NCBI GenBank assembly: GCA_963514095.1
Contig: OY741268.1
Coordinates: 27,214,857 to 27,278,856 of the forward strand
Source of the DNA: Eutrigla gurnardus
Taxonomy: Eukaryota > Chordata > Actinopteri > Perciformes > Triglidae
Length of the DNA: 64,000 bases
Direction of reading: 5' to 3'
Shown here in pieces: positions 34,593-48,079 of the stretch. The position numbers were made by a program, and so were the translations under genes. The stretch's first letter is position 1. Every line of letters begins with the position of its first letter. Below the pieces are notes generated by a model. The model worked only from the letters and a program-made list of their open reading frames with translations, searched no databases and was not told where the DNA came from.

Positions 34593-36771
34593 GACACACA
34601 CAGCGCCTGATTCACTTTGCACTATTACAGATTAAAATGTCCATAAAAGTACAGCTTTAAATGCGATTAGGACAGAGTCTGAAACAGGTTAGATTAACGA
34701 GGCTCACTAATAATGTCTCCTTGTGCCACTGGATGTCATCTGGGGTTTTGCTAAAAATGTTTAATAGACCCACTGAAGTGGTGTTTTGTTGCTTAAAGCT
34801 GTTTGTCGGATCCTTTCCTCTGGGTTTATTAAATAACTAGCTATCATACAGTAATTAATAGTGATGTGTTTGTTCCCTGCTGGCTGGTTCTAACATTACG
34901 TAACACTTAATAATACTCATTATACTTTACATTTTGCTAACCTAAGCAAACCCCTGAAAATACAGATCACGCTCATCTGTCATAATAATGCGAGGTACAG
35001 AATATATAAAGGTTCTCTATAAGACATTCAGAGCATAGCAGCAAACAACTGTTTGTTTTGTAAAGATATGGTGGAGCATTTTTAGCACCGTTAGCTGCAA
35101 GCTGCCAGCTCAGCCGTTGCCATGTGGAGGGAATGGATATGCTCTGAACTTCGTATCGATTACCTTTAATCTACGTCTTCAGACTTAACACTTGGTTGAA
35201 GTTGTTTCCGGGGATAACAGTGCTGCTCCGTCAGTCAGCTAACGTTAGCTTGGGCTAACAATTTTTAGCAGGCCTTGATAATTACAAGTCCACAGGTTTG
35301 CGCTGTTAGCAATGCTATAGAGCTACTAGTCACTCATCAGATGGCGACAACGCCCGATTCTTCTTGGCACTCGAGCCGGTAGGACCAGAACTGTGACACT
35401 TTCACTCCGTTTTACCCTGAAATCCATGTTTTTGCCGCTTCGCTCTTTAGTGCAGCCTGTGAGTCTGGGCTCAGGGTGAACAAAACCTCACAAAGATTCA
35501 CAAATCCGAGTATGCATTTACAGATCTGTGTGCACGATCACGAATCTCGGTCAACTAGCAAATCTGAACACACGACTGAAGAATGCACATACAAAATGAG
35601 ACACAGCTCTCATCACACATGATATTTCTACGATAATACCCACAGAGTTCAACGGAGAGAGGAGGGGGAAGTGGTCAGCTCTGGAGGTGGTGGGGGGTTT
35701 GCAGATTGATGGGGGTATTAAAGACAGTTAGGATGGTAGTTAAATAAATGGGAAAGGGCAGGAGAGGTGAAGGAGACATGTGGTTGAATTGGTTTTCCTT
35801 CAGTGTAGTAGAACCAGCTCCACCACCGCTGTTTGATATTCCGCTGCTGGAGAGCGCCGCTCATTTAAATGGGTGGGAATGTGAGGTTGGACGTCGATAG
35901 CAGTGGTTGTATCATCCATTCAAATGACCCTAAATTCACTCTAAAACACCTTTACAAGGTTGAAAACGCCACGGACGATGAAGGCCTGCCCTGATTATCT
36001 CACTGTGTATCCAAGAGTGCTTTTTTATCTTTGCAGATATATTTCATTCAACTGTCCGGGAGGCCCAATAGAAGTTGAACAGCAGAGATGAGTAGTCTTT
36101 GATGGGTGATGGATATTAATAACCAAGGTGATACAACAAAACATGTGCACGAACACACTGTACCCTCTGGCAATCCCTTTTGCTTAGTTGGGTTTATAGA
36201 AAATGAGTGAGGAATAATACGCATCATTGCTTTAGTACTGTAAGAGAAATGCTGTCTTTGTGTTATTATAAATGTATTTTAATGCCAAATTAGAATGCAG
36301 ATGATGTACAGTTTGGATTTTGCACGGTCGTTATTTCACAAATTTGCAGCGCTGCCAATCCGTATCGGCGTTCAACGTGACTTTATCATGATAGATTCTC
36401 AATCATCCTCACTGTCGTTGCACTTAATGTACCGCTGGGCTTGGCAGAAAGCATCGCAATGGTCTGGGATGTCAGTGCATCATGGGAAGAATAAAAGTCT
36501 ACCCACTCAAATGGATTCTGCATTAAAGTAGCTGCAGCTGACTTTCATGTCTGAGAGAAGATTAAGTGTGTACGTGCGTGAATCGTGGGCTTTTTGGCGT
36601 CCTTATCACAACTAAAAAAAACAATCACATATTATCTTTCCAGTTGAGAGATTATTATTGATGAAGAACAATAGTCAATTTATATTGCTGTGTCTGTTAT
36701 CACAATTATTACAAGATTGTTAAGGTCACGTTATAGACCAGACCGGCATCATGTCATGATCGGCAACATCA
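34591..36771. other. Unannotated DNA with promoter-like and repeat-like patches
   Basis: A GCTAACGTTAGC palindrome lies at 35238-35249 in a TAGC-rich patch (35090-35340), a texture often seen near teleost first exons. 35490-35600 has diverged direct repeats (ACAAATCCGAG, ACGAATCTCGG, GCAAATCTGA) suggesting an old repeat. No gene could be built. Confidence 0.3.
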
Positions 36772-36784
36772 CGCCCCCTACTGG
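36772..36784 (-). promoter_or_regulatory. CTCF-like motif
   Basis: On the minus strand, CCAGTAGGGGGCG matches the CTCF core CCASYAGRKGGCR at all 13 positions, followed by TGATG. Such short motifs also occur inside fish repeats, so binding is unproven. Confidence 0.4.
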
Positions 36785-38399
36785 CTGAAAGAATCGGGAT
36801 GTCAACAGAAGGCGAGAAACAGGAAAATGCAGAAACTCAGAAAGTAGGAAAGACTGTATTATTAATTCTGACTTTCACACTGAGATTTGAGGCACATAGG
36901 ATACGTGAATATTCACTGTCGATATAGTAAATCACTATACGACGCCGGTGAGAGTTACTTCTGATGGATAGCTATCCTGAGAGGCTGCTGCAGTACAGTC
37001 AAGCAGTACATCAACATCAGACAGCCGTCTCCAACAGAATCTCAGCCAAGCCGAACATCAAACGGTCATCTCTGCATTATTAGTATATGTTTCTGATTGA
37101 ATTAATATATCTTTGATGTCCTGCTACAAGAGCTATTTTTTTTTGTTCCTCTTATGGAAACATCATTTTATGCTAAGCATATGTTTGTCAATAATAGACA
37201 TGTTTAATTGTGTCCCTCGGGAGGGCCTTCTTGGTGTAAATGATTTAAGCAATGGAAAGGTTGTGTTATACAATATCTGTTCTATTGCATTCCTATTTGT
37301 AAAACTGTTCATTTTTCAAAGGCCACCATTTATTCGCCGGCTGCTTTAAACTGTATTCCCCTGGGCAAAGCTATACGTTTTTTATCAACGCGGTATAATT
37401 AGAGGGACGATGGAGACACTGATGTTGATCATGTACAAAGAGTATAGGTGTGATTCAATCAGGAAATATTTAAGAATATTTCAGATCTTTGCAACAGCAT
37501 TACCTGTTTGTAGTAAGAATGGAAGAAATTACTAACATTTATTTTTTTCATACTTTCCTGGAACCCTTGCAATGTTTAGCTTGTGGATACAAGAACAAAC
37601 TAACTGAGACATTCATTTTAATCTCGGTCCTCAAACACTATTATTGTAAGTAAAACAGTTGATATTTTTCATGGTTAAGTCATGTAATCAAATCCATCCA
37701 TTTTCTCTCTGTTGAGCCAGATTTGTGGTGGGAAAAGGGCCCAGATAACATTATAACATTCCCTGTTCCCCCTAGGAGACCCCCCCCCCCAGGTGCTCCA
37801 ACACCAGCTGGGAGATTCACTTCCCCATTGATCAAGTTTTCTAATTAAACTGAAAATATTACATAAACTTCTTTCTTGTGTTTAGTTGTGCAGTGTAAAT
37901 AAACATCATCGCTCTTCCTGAAGAGAAAATAATGTAAGTTTAAACCTTTTCTGCATTGGCTTCACTTTTCGTTGCCGAAAAAAAAAACATTCATAGATAA
38001 ATTAATAAAATAAGAATAAAATACTGAAAGATTGATTGGTGAACAGTAGTTATGGGGTAAGGTTATTTTCTAGTAATATTTAGTGATTTTTGGCATTTCA
38101 TTAATTTGAGAGATTTAATATAAAGTTGAGTTTCATTTTATTCACCCATAAAGATGGATGAGGGCTTATATTCCCTTATGAATTTAGCTAAAATTAGTAA
38201 AACATTGGGCCTAATTTTTTTGTCTGCAGAAAGTACTTAAAATAAATTATTATAGTCAACAGTAGACGTTGTTATTACCATTCCATGAATTACCTGCTCT
38301 GTAGAGAAGCAAAGTCACGGCCTTCACCTTTTTCCTGTGGAATCTTATTTCAGAAAGAGACAAGAGACAATGAAGCCATGAATTACACATATGATGCTC
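36785..38399. other. AT-rich unannotated DNA
   Basis: No gene or defined repeat recognised. Confidence 0.5.
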
Positions 38400-39298
38400 A
38401 TCAATTTAAAAGATAATGGTGACGTTTCAACATGGCGGGAAGACAACAGATTCAGCAATGGATGGTACGAAATTCTGTAACAGAAAATAGCTGTCACTTG
38501 TGTACATAATATTTTTTATCTGTAATATATATTTGTACACTTAACTTGACAGAGACCAATGCTATTTATATTCTATCCATAACAAATTGACTATTATGTA
38601 AAATTACCTTGCGTCCGCCATTTTTTCCACTTCGTTCTGGAAACAAAGCACTTGAACATGACGTTCTCGTAATTCAGATTTAACAAACGGAAAGTCGGAT
38701 TTTTCCGATTAGCACTTGAAGGCAGCATAACCGTCAAAGTTAATTACGCTACAGTTGTAGCTATTATGCTAATAGCTGACACCTGTGTAAAAAAAACTGC
38801 GCTTGCCTTTATGAATACTCCACAGTAAAGTAGAGCATACAGTTAACAGCACAGGGCTAACTTCTACCTTCCTCCTGCGGTCACCAGTATTAAAGTAGGT
38901 TATTTTTACCTAAGCTAGCAGCATTGCTAGCCGCCTAGCCTTGTCCGTTAACCGCCTAGCCTCCTCCGTTAGCCGCCTAGCCTCCCCCGTTAGCCGCCTA
39001 GCCTCCCCCGTTAGCCGCCTAGCCTCCTCCGTTAGCCGCCTAGCCTCCTCCGTTAGCCGCCTAGCCTCCCCGTTAGCCGCCTAGCCTCTTCCGTTAGCCG
39101 CCTAGCCTCCCCCGTTAGCCGCCTAGCCTCCTCCGCTAGCTGCTACATCGGATGTTACTGGTCGTGTTTGTTCCGGAAAAGCCGTGTTGCCGAAAAGAAG
39201 AAACTGGTGGGAAATCTTCCTCACTTTTTTTTTTGCCTGTTGACCTTTTTATTTTTCAACGAGAGGCCTTTCAAGTTCTTCAAAGATCAACCGGCAAC
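38400..39298 (+). promoter_or_regulatory. Putative promoter and 5' untranslated region
   Basis: Two YY1-like words in opposite orientation (AACATGGCGGGA near 38430; CCGCCATTTTTTCC near 38617), a TGACGTTC near 38660, and TAGC-rich sequence with CTAAGCTAGC lead into the 21-bp minisatellite and then the candidate start codon. No TATA box is evident. The organisation matches a TATA-less housekeeping-type promoter. Transcription start is unknown. Confidence 0.4.
38931..39139 (+). repeat. 21-bp minisatellite, 10 units
   Basis: Ten units of CCGCCTAGCCTCCYCCGTTAG run from 38931. One unit (39057) is 20 bp. The first unit (TTGTCC, TTAA) is the most diverged. It would lie in the 5' leader or core promoter of the candidate gene. 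Confidence 0.95.
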
Positions 39299-39322
39299 AT
39301 GAAGGCGCCCGGCAAGCTAAAA
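39299..39322 (+). CDS. Candidate first coding exon (8 codons) with splice donor
   Basis: ATG at 39299 in the context CGGCAACATGAAG opens a frame reading MKAPGKLK. It is followed directly by GTAAGTG, a consensus 5' splice site, at 39323. The exon ends in phase 0. The frame is also open upstream to 39152, so an earlier start is possible, but ATG 39299 has the better context. The upstream leader is promoter-like. I could not identify the gene from eight residues, and found no matching second exon in the remaining window. If the gene is real its first intron exceeds 20 kb or continues beyond the end. A chance ATG plus donor cannot be excluded. Confidence 0.35.
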
Positions 39323-41370
<2,048 letters not shown>

Positions 41371-41504
41371 CGCACATGCTGGCTGACTCCTCTTCTCTCG
41401 GCAGAGCTGCGCTGTAGCACACATAGCTCACTGTTCCTCCCAGTCCAGCATCCACTAAATCAGCTGGCGTTTACACTCGCTCTTCTCCCCATATCCTCCC
41501 ATTC

Positions 41505-41506
<2 letters not shown>

Positions 41507-41548
<42 letters not shown>
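41507..41548 (+). repeat. (CT)n microsatellite
   Basis: About 21 uninterrupted CT units. Confidence 0.98.
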
Positions 41549-41552
<4 letters not shown>

Positions 41553-41972
41553 TCTTACAGTATCCGTCTCTGTGTCCCAGTCTTCATTTTTGATTCTAGC
41601 TTTCCCCGTGACATTTTATGTCGCCTCTTCTTTTACAATTTAAAGACATGTTTTATTTCTAAAACTGAGCAACATCTAGATTGGCCAGTTTCTTTTTACC
41701 CTGTCCAGTTCCAAAACCAGTCATGCCAACGCATTGAGTATGTGGTATGTGTTTTGTGCGGCTCTTTACCTGTCAGTTCTAGTGGTCAAAGCTTATTTAA
41801 AAAAAAAAGGGGGGCAATTGCATTATGAAGCAGCCAGCCAGAGGCTATGTTTTTGTTTTTTCCGGCCCACGGAAAATAAGTGCACCATATCCAACGCTGC
41901 CAGGGGAAAAAAGTAGCATTTTGAAGGTTTGAGTTATGCACCGTAGGTAACTAAAATAGCAGGACGTTTTTT

Positions 41973-41980
<8 letters not shown>

Positions 41981-42037
<57 letters not shown>
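41981..42037 (+). repeat. (AT)n microsatellite
   Basis: About 28 AT units preceded by a T-rich stretch. Confidence 0.98.
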
Positions 42038-42038
<1 letters not shown>

Positions 42039-42365
42039 GTTTTGGGTGGTGGATTGCACACATCTCCCAAAGATGGTCTAAAGGATGTATTGTTCGTGCG
42101 TTCTGCCACACACGCTGTCAGACAGGAGTCTGTAGTGTGTAATGGGAATAAATGGCCTGTATATGGGTTCATCTGTATGCATACAGGGGTCCATACCCGA
42201 GAGAGGCGAGGGGCCGCCTGAAACTTACATTGATGACGAGTGCGTGTGGAAGGCGGGGATGAAGGCCGACGGCAGACTTGTAGCCCAAGGCGTGAAAAAA
42301 CCTGCATCCATCTGCATTTATTTTTTCAGTGTTTCTTATTCATCTCATCGATTTTAAAACCTGCA

Positions 42366-42373
42366 TAACATTG
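42366..42373. repeat. Target-site duplication, left copy (TAACATTG)
   Basis: Identical to 43366-43373 on the other side of the hAT element. Confidence 0.9.
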
Positions 42374-42609
42374 TAGTGCTGGGCGGTATACCGGTTCATA
42401 CCGAATACCGGTGGTTTTTTTGTTTATGATATGCATTTTTCATATACCCCAATACCGGTGAGTGTGTAGCGTATGAACGTCGGGAACGCAGAGCGGCGGA
42501 ACGTCGCGCCGCCGGACATTGTTTGAGAGGGGGCTGTTTAGCAGCTGCACCAAACAAGCAGCATGCGAGAGCACAGCCTGTGTTGAGCGTAAGATGCGGT
42601 GAAAAAATA

Positions 42610-42659
42610 GATAAACACGGCGAAAGTTTCTTTTTGCCGAAACTTTCGCCGTGTTTATC
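42610..42659. repeat. Perfect hairpin inside the hAT element
   Basis: A 21-bp arm (42610-42630, includes ACACGGCGAAAGTTTC) and its exact reverse complement (42639-42659) flank an 8-nt loop. A further GCCGAAACTTTCGCCGAAAG copy follows at 42673-42695, so the GAAACTTTCGCC unit is present at least three times. Confidence 0.9.
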
Positions 42660-42730
42660 CATTTCTTTTTTTCGCCGAAACTTTCGCCGAAAGTTCCGAA
42701 CGAGCAAGCAATGAAACAGAAGAACTTGTG

Positions 42731-43041
42731 CCGAAAAGAGGAGCCGTGTCTGTTGTTTGGAAATTCTTCGGCTTTAAAAAATCGACGTCGAACAAACAAC
42801 AATATTCTGCAAATGCCGTCGGGCTAAAGTTGTAGCCGCTGTTCGCACTGCGGGAGAAGAGACGAGTCAAATGTCACTCAAAGACGCGTTTGCTAGGGGG
42901 ACTGCCTACGACAAGAAAAGCAAACTGTGGAACTATTTATTTGTTTCAATATTATTTATGGATGTTGCCTTAATTGATGTCCAGTGGATAAAGAAGTCTT
43001 CATATTGCAGTTACAGGAGACGTATTGTTTACATTGTGTAG
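42731..43041 (+). pseudogene. Broken BED-finger fragment of hAT transposase
   Basis: One frame reads GAVSVVWKFFGFKKS, matching the VW..FGF.K start of BED-type fingers in hAT transposases. A second frame, shifted by one base near 42795, reads FCKCRRAKVVAA, then TAGEETS, then MSLKDAFARGTAYDKKSKLW and stops at about 43041. These correspond in order to the CxxC region and the following AFxRxTxYDxxSxxW segment of the family. The C-X-C spacing is shortened (CKC rather than CKxC), and the distal His pair, catalytic domain and dimerisation domain are absent. It is a decayed remnant. Confidence 0.75.
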
Positions 43042-43365
43042 CCAGTTGGTTTACAAAAGATGTTTTTTCAAGTTGCAAAACAATAAAGGGTTCTGTATTT
43101 TGACTGCAACAGTCATGCATTCTGATTCTTTCACATCATTAATGCTAGTGTGGACATTAATGTTTTTCTACAATATTCACTCCTTATGACATTAAAATAT
43201 GTCAGTCCAAGCCAATTTACTGCAGTAATTATTCTCTAAATTATTAGAAAATTAGGTTAACACCCAGTCGTGCTTGAAAAAAAAAATACCGTCAAATACC
43301 GTGAAACCGATATCATTTTATAAAAATACCGTGATATACATTTTTGGTCATACCGCCCAGCACTA

Positions 43366-43373
43366 TAACATTG
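43366..43373. repeat. Target-site duplication, right copy (TAACATTG)
   Basis: Identical to 42366-42373. Confidence 0.9.
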
Positions 43374-46300
43374 TGCTGGCTGTTATTTTATTCCTCCATA
43401 GCGTATTGTTTAGATCTGAGTCTGTATTGTGGGAGTTTTAAGTACAGCGGGGGCTTTGTGCCACGGATGGAGCGGGCTCTGGAGGTGCTCGGCTGAAGTG
43501 AATGGCTGAGGCAGAGAGGCCTGCAGCAGGGGCACTAAGCCATCATCTTTGGCCAGGGCTTATGTCAGGCCTGTGGCAGTGATTGCACCGCCCGGGGACA
43601 GAGTGTAGCAGTGGCTCTCGCTACTGTCTGCTCCCCTGTCCTCCCATGTTGTGAGACACACTACTGCCCTGGAGCTGGGAGCCATGGCACGGAGCCTAGC
43701 TGGCCTACCTGTGTCTGCCCTTATCCCATCAGCCAGCTGTGGCAGCTCTATGTGTGAAGAGACAAAAGTGCGTGTGTGTCTTGAGCAAGCTGAAGAATCA
43801 CTGACTATGTTAAAGCATTTGGCTGCATCAGGGCTCGCAATGGGAATTCACGTCCTTTGAAATGTGTTGAGGGTTCAGCCTATTATTGCGCCCGAGTGTA
43901 TACTCTTCAAGCGGACCATAATATCACAAATGACAAAAAGTCTGAAGAATCCATGACGACGGTTCAAACTGCCATTTTGCTTTCCAAAAGCAATTTCTTC
44001 AAGTGTGAGACAGGCAAGCTAGTCCATTTCACAAAAGACATGGTATCCTTTCGCCACTTGATTTACAAGAGACTTGGAAGAGAGAGCACTCCCTTCTCTC
44101 GCTACAGCTGCATGATGCCGACTGTGTGTCAGCTTGGATGGGCCAATATTTTCAGCCTTGCTGTCTTATCAATAATTATCTTGATTTTCAAAGAGAGGCA
44201 ATTCAAATCGGATAGCCCTATCGTCTTCAGTATCGTTTGCCTGTCATTGCTATAATTTTTCTTTATCGTCCATTCATCCAGAGAATGCTTGCTGACTATA
44301 TACAGTACAGTTATACTTTTCTCCAGCATTGTCCTGCTTTGTATTCACACAGTTACATGCGCTCACACGAGGGCGTATGTCACAGTATAGACCGAGGCAG
44401 CTTCACTGGAGTTGTGTGGTTAAAAAAAGAAAAGGCTGGCTTTATTCCATATGTTTGTTATTGTCAAGAAAATCTCATGAAAAGACCAAAACCAACAATA
44501 TGTTCTGACTTCCTCAGGCTGTTTGTGGCTCTCAGCCTCAACAGCATTCGTTCCTGCTGAAGATGTACAATCAAATGGTTTTTCTTTCATGTAGTTTGAA
44601 AGAAAAAAAAATCCTAACACGGCTGGATACTGTAGTAATGCTTGGGAGTATTTTCAGCGTTGGATTTGGTGCTCTGATGCGTATTTACAGTCGCAGGCTG
44701 GTGTATGTGGGAAGTATAATAAACTACATGGTGATTAAGGAACATATCACAGTGCACCAGTGTGGTTCACTGATGTGTTTTTAATAGTTTATTTTAACTC
44801 CTATTTAAAATAATCAGCTATAGACAGTTTCGTGTTGAGACCACAACAAATGCTACCACTACACACACGCGTAGGCCATTTAATTATTCTCAAACCGCAG
44901 ACAGAAAAACCAGCTGCATGTTCGTGATATGAGAGCATAAAGCATCCGAGTTTGACCCGCCCTACACACTTGCTTGTTAGGTTGACTTATGAGACTTTGC
45001 AGGCAGGTACAAATAGGGATTTTGGTCATTTCATAGGCTTTATCTGGCTATAATAACTCACCCATAAGTGTGTTCCCCAGAGGCACATTACCAAGATTCA
45101 GTATTTCTGTTATATTGAATTAAATCATACACATCCCTCGCCCAGATTAGAAGGTCCGGTATTGGCAGATTCAAGGCAGGTTTCCTGGTGGATAACTTTT
45201 TGAAGGCGTATACTTAATATTAATGACTCTGCAGGAGCAGCACCCAGCACATCTCTCTTCTGTTTACAATGCAACACTCTCAAAGCAAAGCTCTACATTT
45301 CTAATAGCAAGTTTCTTTAAAATGATAAAAGTTAAATAAATGGATCTGTGAAGCAGTGACTTCATTATCCTGGAAGCAAAATTACAAATCTGTCTCCTGA
45401 CACATGCATTGATATGTAGTGGTAACAGCCAAAGGTGTAAATTCAATCACATTGCAATATGCTTTATGAGCTTCTCCCTGATTATGTATCCCCCTCCCCC
45501 CCTTACCAGTGCAGAGAGCAGAGGGAGGTCTTTTTTAATACGAGAGTTTAGGCTTTAATTTAACTAAAGTGGTCAGATTTATGCATTTTGAATAATTAAC
45601 ATCAGTTTGCATTACCTCTGCTCGGAATCCCACACTTTTTTCTTTTGCACACACAGAGGGGCGCATATACACATAATGATAGCAGATGCTAATGTTGAGC
45701 TAATGCTAATTAAAAAAGTGCTTCATCATCCTGTGATTTAAAAAAAAGTGCTCTCACAAAAGCACAAAAAAAAAATGATTGTGTTTCATAGCAGAGGGGA
45801 AAATGAGAAAGTTAAGTTGTTGGATTTTAAATGATCAAAAGGGAAAGAATATTAACTGATACAATAGAGTATGGAAATGTGCCTTAAACAGTTAGTGTAA
45901 TCACTTACTGCTCCCATTTCATAAAAGCTGACCTGCTCTTTCTACAAAGATTCGGTTTCAGTACTTAAGCAGAGTCAGACACGTACTTCCCATTATCTCC
46001 GTTGCTGCACAATTTGGTCAAAACATTCCTCCTGCCTTTTATTGAGAATTTGTCCTCTCCGGATCAAATGGTCTCGTACCGCTATACCATGCCCAATACA
46101 CTCCCGTTATTTCCAGTGTCTTGAATACATTCATGATCCCGGCCCCTCACCCCAGAGTACCCACTTATCTTCTATGTTACCCGGAGTCACCCCTTAGTCC
46201 CTCCGCCTAAGGCCATGCAGCCCCCTCCTTTGTCCCAGATCCCTCTCAGCAGGACGCAGCATTCTCCCTAACAACCATGGGGTCCATTTGGACTTGCTCC

Positions 46301-47165
46301 AGTTACCACCAAAAAGCTGTGATGCAAACACTTCTTGGAAACAGACCAAATATACTTGAGCATTGTGGCTTTATACACACGCACACGCACGCATATATGC
46401 ATGCAAGTACGTTGGCATGTACTGTGATTCCTGGTCGACCTGCATGCCACTTGAGCGGTATCCAGCATTGTGCCTATATTGTCCTGTTGGCATTTTCAGC
46501 AAACTAAAAGGCCTGCTAATGCTTTCTGCTCTGTCTGCCATTTTTTAATGCTCCAAGGCACAAGAACGCTGCGTAAAGAAATGCCCCATGGCACAATGCA
46601 GCACGCACACACACACTGTCACACACATATACACATGCACTAAAGCATGCACTACTTTCCTCTGTCTTTTCTTTCATACACAGACATACTGACCAAAAAC
46701 ACTGAAAAAAACGAGTTATCATTCAACACAGAGGCAAGCATTTTGTAAGCTGTAAAGAGGCATCGTGGTGTGACCTCAAAAAGAAGCCTTGGCTATGTCC
46801 CGTTACTTGTACATGCCCCCCCCCACGCACGCACACACACACATGCACAAGTGCTCAGAAATAAACACATGGAAGCGTGCCCCTTGGGCAAAACACACGC
46901 CTAAATGAAAAAAAAAAAAGACACAAAGACGTCCTATATTTATTTCCTCTTTTTCATCTTTCACCTCTCCATTTGTCAACTGCTGAATCCCTCTCTTCTT
47001 CTCATTTTTATCGATCTGCTATCTAAGGTGAAAGTGTCAGAAATGAAAGTTCCATGAGGCCAATGGCATGCAAGCACACACAGCATTCAGCTGTCTAATT
47101 CAAAGCGATAAATACGCTTTTGTGTTTGGAATGTCATAAAGGGATAAGCGCCTGTGTGTGAGCAT
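43374..47165. other. Unannotated non-coding DNA
   Basis: No gene, RNA or clear element over 3.8 kb. A 132-codon frame at 43857-44255 has no domain and overlaps opposite-strand frames. Short CA-rich runs lie near 46600 and 46825. Confidence 0.45.
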
Positions 47166-47229
<64 letters not shown>

Positions 47230-47250
47230 ACTCACACACTCACAAACGCA
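47166..47250 (+). repeat. (CA)n with CACTCA variants
   Basis: About 28 CA units with one T interruption, then CACTCACA variants. Confidence 0.97.
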
Positions 47251-47984
47251 CCCACACAACAGGCCACTGCAGCTTTCCAAGGTTGTGATGGCTGCTTTAC
47301 AGAGAAGAGACACTCTTGTTGGTGCTGTCCAAGGTCCTGACCAGCTGATGTAGCACAGGAGCTGTCCAGAGTTCTGAAACCTGTGTAGGCTTCTTAGTAC
47401 TGTGTAGTTGAGGGCAGCAGGCTTGTTCTAGTCTATAAATAGCACTTCTAATTAATAGAAAGTGTGTGTCCCTTTTTGAATACCCATATTTTTTTTTACA
47501 ATTTGTCCAATGCATTTTGTTATCTATAGTCTACTGTGCACAGCACCTTTTTTTAAGATGAGTTGTTAGGCCAACCCTGAAAGTTAGCTTCACTCTGGTT
47601 CCCTCGACAAAAAGGCACTTGGATCTTTGCGGATTGTTGTAGAAAATAAGGTCTGTACCAAATGAACATTTTGTACAGCAGGATCTTCACATGAAGACCA
47701 CGCACGGACAGCACTTCTGTGATTTGTGAAAGTGTGATAGCAATCGGCAGTACACTAAGTAAAAAAACTTCTTACTAAAACGTTAGGCTATAAATACATA
47801 AAATAACATCTCAGTCGCAAGGCTGTTAAGGCGGACTAGTCAGCGGCGGGTGATATTTTGTAGTCCTATTGTGCAACCGCTGTTTTCAAGGCACATAAAA
47901 GCAGGAAAATGCGGGTATGTACTGATGTATATTATGTGGTAGAACAGGACTATAATTTCATAAGCTTGTGTTAACCACAATAGA
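47251..47984. other. Unannotated non-coding DNA
   Basis: Nothing recognised. Confidence 0.45.
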
Positions 47985-48033
47985 TGTGTGTGTGTGTGTG
48001 TGTATGTATATGTGTATGTGTATATATATATAC

Positions 48034-48070
<37 letters not shown>

Positions 48071-48079
48071 TATATATAT
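47985..48079 (+). repeat. (TG)n(TATG)n(TA)n compound microsatellite
   Basis: TG units grade through TATGTATATG into about 60 bp of TA-rich sequence. Confidence 0.95.

Larger units (their letters stand above)
42374..43365. mobile_element. Non-autonomous hAT transposon (BED-type), 992 bp
   Basis: The ends TAGTGCTGGGCGGTAT (42374-42389) and its exact reverse complement (43350-43365) are 16-bp terminal inverted repeats. The 8-bp TAACATTG flanks both sides exactly (42366-42373 and 43366-43373), the target-duplication length of hAT elements. ATACCG/ATACCGG words are repeated just inside both ends, as expected for transposase binding sites. The interior keeps a broken N-terminal part of a BED-type transposase and then jumps to 3' terminal sequence. 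This is an internally deleted copy, unable to move by itself. Confidence 0.92.

Noticed and set aside
43857..44255. 132-codon frame with a hydrophobic C-terminus
   Set aside because: No domain, no conserved motif, opposite-strand frame over the same region, and no acceptor or donor in phase.
47692..47712. REST-like word (ACCACGCACGGACAGCAC)
   Set aside because: The half-sites are separated by the wrong spacing and the left half fits poorly.
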